A stretch of 64,000 bases of DNA, taken from NCBI GenBank assembly GCA_029246415.1, contig JAQWNF010000011.1, positions 62,001-126,000 on the forward strand, given 5' to 3'. This DNA is from Glaciecola sp. Lineage in GTDB: Bacteria > Pseudomonadota > Gammaproteobacteria > Enterobacterales > Alteromonadaceae. Of this stretch, positions 57,057 through 64,000 are shown one piece after another; the stretch's first letter is position 1; the number at the start of each line of letters is the position of its first letter. Both the position numbers and the translations under genes were made by a program. The notes beneath the pieces were generated by a model. That model did no database searches. It was not told the origin of the DNA and was given only the letters and a program-made list of their open reading frames with translations.

Positions 57057-59543
57057 TTAATCACGCGGAGCCGGGGCAGCTAATACTTCACGGTTACCGT
57101 TGTGACCAGGTGCTGATACGATCCCGCTTTGCTCCATTTGTTCGACTAAACGTGCAGCGCGGTTGTAGCCAATTCGAAACTTACGTTGTACCGATGACAC
57201 CGAGGCTTTACGGGTCTCAGTGACAAACGCCACAGCTTCATCATAAAACACGTCCATTTCCTGATCGGCATTTTCGGCTTGTTCGCCAGGTAGTAATACT
57301 TCGCCACCGACTTCAGGATTAAGAATCTCGTCAATGTATTCAGGTTCGCCGCGTTTTTTCCAATCACCTACAACAGCATGTACTTCGTGATCATCAACAA
57401 ACGCACCGTGGACTCGTGTTGGTACACCTGTGCCTGGTGGTAAATACAACATGTCACCCATACCTAGCAAGGCTTCAGCACCTTGTTGATCGAGGATAGT
57501 ACGAGAGTCAATTTTACTTGATACTTGAAACGCAATTCGCGTAGGAATATTCGCTTTAATCAAACCAGTAATCACATCAACTGATGGACGCTGCGTAGCT
57601 AAGACTAAATGAATACCTGCAGCACGCGCTTTTTGTGCAATTCGAGCAATTAGCTCTTCAACTTTCTTACCTACAATCATCATCATGTCGGCAAATTCAT
57701 CTACCACGACCACAATAGCGGGTAACTTGGTTAAATCTGGCGCTTGGGCATCCATACTGTCACCTTGCTGCCATAGTGGATCTTTGATCGGTTGACCGTC
57801 TTCAATCGCTTTGAGCACTTTGGCGTTGTAGCCTTTTAAGTTACGTACACCTAATGCACTCATCAAACGATAACGACGTTCCATTTCACCGACACACCAG
57901 CGCAGTGCATTGGCTGCTTCTTTCATGTCCGTGACGACTTCTGCGAGTAGATGAGGAATACCTTCGTATACCGATAGCTCAAGCATTTTAGGATCAATCA
58001 TGATCATACGCACATCTTCAGGAGATGATTTATACAATAAGCTTAAGATCATGACGTTGACACCAACGGATTTACCCGAACCTGTCGTACCTGCAACCAA
58101 TAAATGCGGCATTTTAGCTAAATCAACGATGACAGGTTTACCTGATATGTCAGCACCTAAGACCATAGTTAAAGGTGAGGATGAGGACTGAAAAGACTCC
58201 CCTTCTATCACTTCACTTAGACGCACCATGTCGCGATTTTTGTTAGGTAGTTCTAAACCAATCACTGATTTACCTGGAATGACTTCGACCACACGCACTG
58301 AAATTGCAGACATCGCACGAGCCAAATCTTTGGATAATGTTGTAATTTTACTGACTTTAACACCTGGTGCTAGATCCAATTCAAAACGGGTAATCACCGG
58401 GCCAGGATAAACACCCACGACTCGGGCAGAAATATTAAAGTCAGCGAGTTTTTCTTCTACCAAGCGAGATATCCCTTCGAGCTCTTCTTTGGTAATCGGG
58501 TTTTTAACTTTATCAGCTCGGTCAAGTAACGCAAAAGACGGTCGCTCGCCCTCTGGTTTTTCTACATGCTTAGGCTTCATAACACTTTTAACTAATGGTG
58601 ATGACACCACTGCAGTATCAATTTCAGGCTCTGCTGGCGCCGAGTCAATGGTTGCATCAACTGTTTTTTCTCCAGCATATACAGGAGTCGCAGGGATCTC
58701 ATCATCAATGGTTATTTCCGGCGCAATATCACCTAATGCAATATCTGAATCCATAGTATTGGTATTAATAATAATCTGCGGATCATCATCTAAGATTTCA
58801 TCAGGGACTTGGTACAGGGTTTCATGTTTGATATTAAAAGGACGATCATCTGGTGCAGGATCGGTAGGACGTAATGTTGAAATAGAAATATCATCGTCGT
58901 CATTAGTTGCTTTCTTAGCGGAAAAATACTTAGGACTTGGCAGTGACAACTGCCCTACCCCTTGCGGTAATGCAATTGCTTTTTTACCTGCCCATAAAGT
59001 GCTAGCACCGATTGCTTCAACAACTGCTAACCAAGATATCCCTGATGCTAGGGTAAATCCAGTGGCAAAAAAGCTTAACAATAAAATGGTAGTACCGACA
59101 AAACTAAACTGTGGGAGCAATGCACTTGAAATCACATCACCAAATAAGCCGCCTGCAGAAAAATAATACATATCATCAAAATTAATGCTGGCTAACCCAC
59201 TGATCCCAATAGCCATAAAAATCACACCTATCAAGCGCAATCCGATATTTAAAAAATCTAAATCTAAGAGTTGTTTGATTTGTTTAAATGCTAACCAGCC
59301 AATCAGCGCAAATAAAAATGGTAAACTGTAAGCTAAATAGCCCAAAGAGAAAAATAACAAATCTGCTAATTTAGCGCCCGCAGGCCCCATCCAATTTTGA
59401 ATTGTCGGCTGTAATCCGGTTTGGGTCCAACCTGGATCAGCTTGATGGAACGACATCAGTGATAAAAAAATGAATAACGCAAGCACGGTGCAAACTATCA
59501 TGCCCGTTTCGAAAATACGTTGAATACCAGTAAGTTGAGCCAT
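57057..59543 (-). CDS. ftsK: DNA translocase FtsK
   Basis: 828 residues. Four N-terminal helices (to about 180), a short acidic/proline linker (about 210-340), then the alpha/beta motor with Walker [15 protein letters not shown], Walker [15 protein letters not shown] and [15 protein letters not shown]; a C-terminal gamma winged helix ([19 protein letters not shown]) that reads KOPS. Linker is much shorter than in E. coli (1329 residues). Coordinates chromosome dimer resolution with division. Confidence 0.96.
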   Translation of the reverse strand: MAQLTGIQRIFETGMIVCTVLALFIFLSLMSFHQADPGWTQTGLQPTIQNWMGPAGAKLADLLFFSLGYLAYSLPFLFALIGWLAFKQIKQLLDLDFLNIGLRLIGVIFMAIGISGLASINFDDMYYFSAGGLFGDVISSALLPQFSFVGTTILLLSFFATGFTLASGISWLAVVEAIGASTLWAGKKAIALPQGVGQLSLPSPKYFSAKKATNDDDDISISTLRPTDPAPDDRPFNIKHETLYQVPDEILDDDPQIIINTNTMDSDIALGDIAPEITIDDEIPATPVYAGEKTVDATIDSAPAEPEIDTAVVSSPLVKSVMKPKHVEKPEGERPSFALLDRADKVKNPITKEELEGISRLVEEKLADFNISARVVGVYPGPVITRFELDLAPGVKVSKITTLSKDLARAMSAISVRVVEVIPGKSVIGLELPNKNRDMVRLSEVIEGESFQSSSSPLTMVLGADISGKPVIVDLAKMPHLLVAGTTGSGKSVGVNVMILSLLYKSSPEDVRMIMIDPKMLELSVYEGIPHLLAEVVTDMKEAANALRWCVGEMERRYRLMSALGVRNLKGYNAKVLKAIEDGQPIKDPLWQQGDSMDAQAPDLTKLPAIVVVVDEFADMMMIVGKKVEELIARIAQKARAAGIHLVLATQRPSVDVITGLIKANIPTRIAFQVSSKIDSRTILDQQGAEALLGMGDMLYLPPGTGVPTRVHGAFVDDHEVHAVVGDWKKRGEPEYIDEILNPEVGGEVLLPGEQAENADQEMDVFYDEAVAFVTETRKASVSSVQRKFRIGYNRAARLVEQMEQSGIVSAPGHNGNREVLAAPAPRD

Positions 59544-59639
59544 TATCTACCTAACATTAAAGCATCTGGTTGAGGGAAAAAACCAGTTAGTTTTAGTATA
59601 TTTATTATTTTCAATATTCTATCACAGCTAACGCGTAAA

Positions 59640-60146
59640 TTAACGTCCAGTAATATTGATTTTAATTTTATTTGAGTGTTTAACCTCTTCCATTACGACA
59701 TAACTACGTGACTCTCTTACACCCGGTAAGCGCAATAATGTATCGCCCAACAATTTGCGATAACTCGCCATATCTGCAACACGGGTTTTTAATAAAAAAT
59801 CAAAGTTTCCCGATACTAAATGACACTCTTGTATATCATCTTGTTGCTGAACCGCCGCTGAAAAATCCGCAAATATATCTGGTGATGTTTTTGATAATGA
59901 GATCTCAACGAAAACCAACATCGCTGCGCCTAGTTTTACCGGATCGACACTGGCACTGTAACCTGTAATGTAACCTTGTTGCTCTAATCGCTTCACCCTT
60001 TCTAAACAAGGTGAAGGACTTAAACCAATCTGATTAGCCAAGTCAACGTTCGACATTCGTCCATCGGCTTGCAGCGCATTGAGTATTGCACGATCTAAGT
60101 TATCAATGTGTTTCGGTGTTTTTATCAACATTTTATATTTTGCCAT
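59640..60146 (-). CDS. lrp: Leucine-responsive regulatory protein
   Basis: 168 residues from ATG 60146; an ATG at 60131 is possible. Helix-turn-helix ILNALQADGRMSNVDLANQI then GLSPSPCLERVKRLE; RAM domain with IQECHLVSGNFDFLLKTRV and RLPGVRESRSYVVMEEVK, very close to E. coli Lrp. Divergent from the alanine dehydrogenase gene, its probable target. Confidence 0.94.
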   Translation of the reverse strand: MAKYKMLIKTPKHIDNLDRAILNALQADGRMSNVDLANQIGLSPSPCLERVKRLEQQGYITGYSASVDPVKLGAAMLVFVEISLSKTSPDIFADFSAAVQQQDDIQECHLVSGNFDFLLKTRVADMASYRKLLGDTLLRLPGVRESRSYVVMEEVKHSNKIKINITGR

Positions 60147-60171
60147 TTGGGTATTTTTCCAAATATTATAC

Positions 60172-60221
60172 TGCAAAACTAAAAAATAAGAAATTTATCA
60201 CCATGCAAAAGTCTATATAAT
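60172..60221 (+). promoter_or_regulatory. ald promoter with Lrp-type repeats
   Basis: Direct repeats TGCAAAACT (60172) and TGCAAAAGT (60204) are 32 bases apart, about three helical turns. A TATAAT lies at 60216-60221 with TTTATC (60194-60199) upstream. Spacing on one DNA face suits an Lrp/AsnC octamer; assignment is inferred. Confidence 0.5.
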
Positions 60222-60251
60222 CGGTTTTTTATCCATTATAGAGATTGGCAA

Positions 60252-61382
60252 ATGATTATTGGTGTACCTAAAGAAATAAAAAATCATGAATACCGTGTTG
60301 GCTTAACCCCTGCCGCAGCTAACGAGTTTGTACAACATGGACACGCCGTGTTAGTTGAAACACAAGCAGGTACTGGCATTGGCTTCACTGATGACGACTA
60401 CACATTAGCTGGTGCAACCATTATTGACAATGCTGCTAGCATTTTTGCTGAAGCTGAAATGATAATCAAAGTAAAAGAGCCACAGCCTAACGAATGTAAA
60501 ATGTTACGTGAAGGCCAGTTATTATATACCTACTTACATTTAGCACCTGATCCTACCCAGACTCAGTTATTAGTCGAATCCAAAGCAACCTGTATTGCTT
60601 ATGAAACAGTGACAGACAAATTTGGTGCACTTCCATTACTTGCGCCCATGAGTGAAGTAGCTGGTCGTATGGCCATTCAAGCTGGCGCACATTACTTAGA
60701 AAAAGCTCAAGGCGGTAACGGCACATTATTAGGTGGCGTGCCTGGTGTTGCTCCAGGTCAAGTTGTGATCATTGGTGGCGGTGTTGTTGGTACGAATGCT
60801 GCGAAAATGGCGATTGGTCTAGGTGCTGAAGTAACCATTTTAGACCGTTCACTACCGCGTTTACGTGAGTTAGACGATATCTTTGCTGGCCGCGTACGCA
60901 CAGTCTACTCAACGACAGATGCGATTGCACAGTATACGCAACTTGCCGATTTAGTGGTGGGTGCGGTATTAATACCCGGTGCTGCTGCGCCTAAATTACT
61001 GACTCGTGAACATATCGCGAATATGAAAAAAGGCTCGGTGTTAGTAGATGTTGCGATTGACCAAGGTGGCTGTTTTGCGACTTCAAAAGCGACAACGCAT
61101 CAAGATCCAGTCTATATTATCGATGATGTTGTGCATTATTGTGTTGCTAACATGCCAGGTGGCGTGGCTCGTACTGCCACCATGGCGTTAAACAATGCGA
61201 CATTACCGTTTGGCTTAGCACTAGCTAACAAAGGACCTAAGCAAGCCATGTTAGATGATGTGCATCTACTTAATGGCTTGAATGTACACAAAGGTTTAGT
61301 AACTTATAAAGCAGTCGTTGATGCGTTAGGTGAAAGTCTAAACCTTGAGTATATGGATGCAACTGCCGCCCTTAATGTCTAA
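60252..61382 (+). CDS. ald: Alanine dehydrogenase
   Basis: 376 residues; NAD+ oxidative deamination of L-alanine to pyruvate. Starts MIIGVPKEIKNHEYRVGLTP; Arg15, Lys75 (IIKVKEP) and catalytic His96 (YLHLAPDP) are at the canonical positions, as is the Asp in VDVAIDQGG (270). Rossmann site VVIIGGGVVGTNAAKMAIGL. Divergent from lrp, which commonly controls it. Confidence 0.96.
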   Translation: MIIGVPKEIKNHEYRVGLTPAAANEFVQHGHAVLVETQAGTGIGFTDDDYTLAGATIIDNAASIFAEAEMIIKVKEPQPNECKMLREGQLLYTYLHLAPDPTQTQLLVESKATCIAYETVTDKFGALPLLAPMSEVAGRMAIQAGAHYLEKAQGGNGTLLGGVPGVAPGQVVIIGGGVVGTNAAKMAIGLGAEVTILDRSLPRLRELDDIFAGRVRTVYSTTDAIAQYTQLADLVVGAVLIPGAAAPKLLTREHIANMKKGSVLVDVAIDQGGCFATSKATTHQDPVYIIDDVVHYCVANMPGGVARTATMALNNATLPFGLALANKGPKQAMLDDVHLLNGLNVHKGLVTYKAVVDALGESLNLEYMDATAALNV

Positions 61383-61426
61383 GGACAATAAAGGCGCGAT
61401 ATGGGCGCGAAATTATTAGTAACCGG

Positions 61427-62152
61427 TTAAATGGATGCGTTAATGTCTAACAGCGTTTGATAAGGATTGGCCGATTGTGTAATCGGTCGGCCAATCACCA
61501 TATAGCTCACACCGCTAGTCATGGCTTGAGGTGGCGTCATGACACGCATTTGGTCTCCTTGTTCACTGCCCACTGGACGTATTCCAGGAGTAACCAATAA
61601 AAATTCATCATCCACTATCTGGCGTAATTGCACGGCTTCTTGTGCAGAACACACTACTCCATCAAGCCCTGATTCTTGGGTCAACAATGCCAGTTTATTT
61701 ACCTGTTGAGCCACACTAATACCCGGTGTTACTTGATGTAACTGCGCTTCATCCATCGACGTTAATACAGTAACAGCGATAAGCTTAGGCGCATCTTGGC
61801 CAAACTGCGCTAGACCAGCTTTAGCGTGGCTCATCATTTTAGCACCACCACTGGCGTGGACGTTGATCATCCACACACCAAGATCGGCTGCTGCAATACA
61901 CGCTTTGGCTACTGTGTTTGGGATATCGTGAAATTTCAAATCCAAAAATACATCAAAGCCTTTAGCAACTAATGGTTTGACTGCTTCTGGACCAAAATAA
62001 GTAAACATTTCTTTGCCGATTTTTAACTTACATAAATCAGGTGAGACTTTGTCTACGAAATTATGTAAATCAGATATTTGATTAAAATCACACGCAACAA
62101 CGACTTTAGGATCTGGTTGATATTGGGCTGAGACAGGTTTAATTTGGGACAT
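61427..62152 (-). CDS. pyrF: Orotidine 5'-phosphate decarboxylase
   Basis: 241 residues. Catalytic charge network Asp22 (ACDF), Lys44 (KLKIGKE) and Asp71-x-Lys73-x2-Asp76 in [11 protein letters not shown]; phosphate loop [15 protein letters not shown]. Makes UMP. Conserved lapB-pyrF order; 87 bases after lapB. Confidence 0.96.
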   Translation of the reverse strand: MSQIKPVSAQYQPDPKVVVACDFNQISDLHNFVDKVSPDLCKLKIGKEMFTYFGPEAVKPLVAKGFDVFLDLKFHDIPNTVAKACIAAADLGVWMINVHASGGAKMMSHAKAGLAQFGQDAPKLIAVTVLTSMDEAQLHQVTPGISVAQQVNKLALLTQESGLDGVVCSAQEAVQLRQIVDDEFLLVTPGIRPVGSEQGDQMRVMTPPQAMTSGVSYMVIGRPITQSANPYQTLLDINASI

Positions 62153-62239
62153 AATTTCTACTCTTAATAAAACACAGGCCAGATAAAAAAGCGAACGGTT
62201 TGACTAATCAAGGCGTTTTGCTGACTAGCCTTATTCGCA

Positions 62240-63409
62240 CTATTCGCCATCGAGGCCTTTGATAGGCTTAACCACGCTCCAATGCTTACAAGCTGGACAC
62301 AACCAATACACTTGGCGACCAGAGAAGCCACATTTGATGCAGCGGTATTTGGGACGTGATTGGATTTGCTTTTCAACTAAGTCAGCTAATAACGCTAAGC
62401 TATTTTGAATTTGTTCATCGTCTTGTTGTTCAACAAAAAATCCAAGTAAGGTTTTAAACCCTCGCATGGTCGGTTTTTGTTTCAACTGTTCAAGTAATAT
62501 TTGGGTCGCTTCTTTATCTTCACCACGTTTGGCAGATAATTTCACTTTAGCCAAATAAGACGTAGCACAGACCTGCCAATATGGCGCTAAGCTGCTTTCT
62601 AATAAATCATCATCGTCTAGGGCTACAGAACATTGCTCTAACAAAGGAACAGCTTCAGAGAACCAAGTAATGTCACGATTAGGTACTTGGTTAAGTGCGT
62701 CAGCAGCTTTTTGGTATTCTTGTGATTCGATATAAATGCGCCCTAGCATTAACCAAGGACGAACGGCATGTTCATCGATATCAATCGATTTGTGTAAAAA
62801 TGGAATGGCATTCGAATAATCTGACAACTTAACAAACTGCTGAGCTTTTTCACAATAAAAATGTGATAACTGATGCGCCACTTCAGGTTGCTGCTCATCA
62901 ACACTAAGCATACGTTGCGATAAGTCGATGGCTTTATCCCATTCTTTGGTGGTTTGGTAAATCTCAAATAAATATTGCTGTGCTGCGGGACGGTGCTTAT
63001 CGCTATCAAGTAGTTTCAAATAGGAATTTTCAGCACGCTCTAAAAAACCGGCTAACATGTAATCGCGCCCTAATTCACTTAACGCGTTTTCACGTGGAGT
63101 GCCCTGGAGTTCGTCACGACTAACTAGATTTTGATGGATACGAATAGCTCGGTCTAACTCTCCGCGATGACGGAAAAAGTTCCCCATTGCAATGTGAGTT
63201 TCTACTGTATCGTTATTGAGAGAAATCATTTTTATCAGAGTATCAACCGCTTTGTCGGGTTGGTCTGATAACAGGAAATTTAGGCCTTTGTAATAGTGTT
63301 TAGACAGGATGCTTGATTGTTTACGCTGGGCATTGCGAACGCTGTTTCGCCCCATCATCCAGCCATAACCTGCCGCAACAGGGAGCAGTAAAAACAACAG
63401 TTCAAGCAT
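62240..63409 (-). CDS. lapB: Lipopolysaccharide assembly protein LapB (YciM)
   Basis: 389 residues. One N-terminal helix (LFLLLPVAAGYGWMMGR), then about nine TPR repeats (about 40-350) and a C-terminal rubredoxin-like metal site CIKC and CPAC. Adapter for FtsH turnover of LpxC. Ends with GLDGE before a short gap to pyrF. Confidence 0.95.
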   Translation of the reverse strand: MLELLFLLLPVAAGYGWMMGRNSVRNAQRKQSSILSKHYYKGLNFLLSDQPDKAVDTLIKMISLNNDTVETHIAMGNFFRHRGELDRAIRIHQNLVSRDELQGTPRENALSELGRDYMLAGFLERAENSYLKLLDSDKHRPAAQQYLFEIYQTTKEWDKAIDLSQRMLSVDEQQPEVAHQLSHFYCEKAQQFVKLSDYSNAIPFLHKSIDIDEHAVRPWLMLGRIYIESQEYQKAADALNQVPNRDITWFSEAVPLLEQCSVALDDDDLLESSLAPYWQVCATSYLAKVKLSAKRGEDKEATQILLEQLKQKPTMRGFKTLLGFFVEQQDDEQIQNSLALLADLVEKQIQSRPKYRCIKCGFSGRQVYWLCPACKHWSVVKPIKGLDGE

Positions 63410-63415
63410 AGTTGA

Positions 63416-63673
63416 TTAGTCTTCTTTTGATAAACGCTTTACTTGGTTTTTGAGGCTTTTCACTTGCCAAGATAACTTTAACCAACTACCGAACATTGTC
63501 AACATCCCGATGACAATACCTAAAGATAATATAATTGCCATTAACGTTGATTCACGTAACTCAGATTGAGCAATCAAATAATTAATGGTGACCAGCTCTT
63601 GATTTCGAGAGCCGATGATAATCGCGATAACAAGTACGATGATGAGTACTAAAAAAGTAAATAATCCCTTCAC
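63416..63673 (-). CDS. lapA: Lipopolysaccharide assembly protein LapA (YciS)
   Basis: 85 residues with two helices (about 4-22 and 41-64) and a C-terminal coiled coil (KSLKNQVKRL). DUF1049 family; partner of LapB, six bases upstream of it. Confidence 0.92.
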   Translation of the reverse strand: MKGLFTFLVLIIVLVIAIIIGSRNQELVTINYLIAQSELRESTLMAIILSLGIVIGMLTMFGSWLKLSWQVKSLKNQVKRLSKED

Positions 63674-63698
63674 AATTTGTCCCTTTTGTTGCGCTGAA

Positions 63699-63980
63699 TT
63701 AAGAAAAATCTACGCGATCACGTAATTCTTTACCTGGTTTAAAGTGCGGTACATACTTGCCCGTCAACTCTACCAATTCACCCGTCTTTGGATTACGACC
63801 GGTGCGAGGAGCTCGATAATGTAACGAGAAGCTACCAAAACCTCGAATTTCAATACGTTCACCGCGTTGTAATGTTTGCGCCATGAACTCTAATAATTCT
63901 TTTACTGCAACTTCAATATCACGAGTTTGAACTTCGTCATATGTAGACATAAGCTTTTCGATCAATTCTGATTTAGTCAT
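63699..63980 (-). CDS. ihfB: Integration host factor beta subunit
   Basis: 93 residues. [14 protein letters not shown] start; [20 protein letters not shown] and [10 protein letters not shown] include the minor-groove Pro arm. DNA bending factor. 26 bases before lapA; rpsA probably lies just outside the window. Confidence 0.96.
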   Translation of the reverse strand: MTKSELIEKLMSTYDEVQTRDIEVAVKELLEFMAQTLQRGERIEIRGFGSFSLHYRAPRTGRNPKTGELVELTGKYVPHFKPGKELRDRVDFS

Positions 63981-64000
63981 TATTGGAGCCTTATTTAGCT

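Noticed and set aside
58489-59166. Long open frame (225 codons) antisense to ftsK
   Set aside because: Lies opposite the FtsK linker and helices, has low-complexity Ser/Gly content and no ribosome site; it is a shadow of the real gene.
62164-62376. 70-codon minus-strand frame overlapping the end of lapB
   Set aside because: Mostly within lapB in another frame, with no ribosome site or recognisable motif.

Overview
The window looks like a chromosomal segment of a marine gammaproteobacterium of the Alteromonadales type. The evidence is the gene order on the right side, which follows the common gammaproteobacterial core (rpsA-side ihfB-lapA-lapB-pyrF; lrp-ftsK-lolA-rarA-serS; uvrY-uvrC-pgsA with tRNA-Gly/Cys/Leu; tRNA-Ser-yccA-tusE; cco-fix-fnr-uspE-ttcA), together with an AT-rich base composition and TonB/porin/RND-rich content. 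No insertion sequence, prophage, integrase, CRISPR array or rRNA was seen. Genus cannot be fixed from the sequence alone.

Region 1 (1 to about 25.7 kb) is an accessory alcohol-oxidation island. On the left are a TonB-dependent receptor (cut by the window edge), a NitT/TauT-type ABC importer, a porin and a LuxR-type response regulator. On the minus strand follow a NosP (FIST domain) and NahK-like hybrid kinase pair, a NosR-like flavin/polyferredoxin membrane protein, an ExaC/AldB-type aldehyde dehydrogenase, a PQQ alcohol dehydrogenase, a MoxJ-like periplasmic binding protein and a PedF-like cytochrome c. Divergent from these is a four-gene set equivalent to pedA1-pedA2-pedB-pedC of Pseudomonas putida (binding protein, YVTN propeller, ABC ATPase, permease), a system tied to lanthanide uptake. 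The dehydrogenase carries the extra metal-site aspartate (D-Y-D) that marks lanthanide-dependent enzymes, so I read the island as a lanthanide-dependent alcohol oxidation system. Next to it is a Baeyer-Villiger monooxygenase, SDR and alpha/beta-hydrolase operon that could convert ketones or secondary alcohols into esters and then a primary alcohol for the dehydrogenase. No pqq biosynthesis genes are in the window.

Region 2 (25.7 to 39.98 kb) holds a CPA2 cation/proton antiporter, a pair of bacterioferritins with complementary active-site losses, the complete cbb3 oxidase operon ccoNOQP (including a small ccoQ), the maturation genes fixH-fixI-ccoS plus a SafE-like membrane protein, the oxygen regulator fnr, uspE, ttcA and a patatin-like protein. 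FNR-type boxes precede ccoN and uspE.

Region 3 (40 to 64 kb) is mostly housekeeping: envelope genes (DUF2987-like protein, Bax-like glucosaminidase, a membrane protein), a LysE exporter with a two-gene RND pump, four tRNA genes, pgsA, uvrC, uvrY, yccA, tusD-tusC-tusE (tusB not seen), serS, crcB, rarA, lolA, ftsK, lrp divergent from alanine dehydrogenase, pyrF, lapB, lapA and ihfB.
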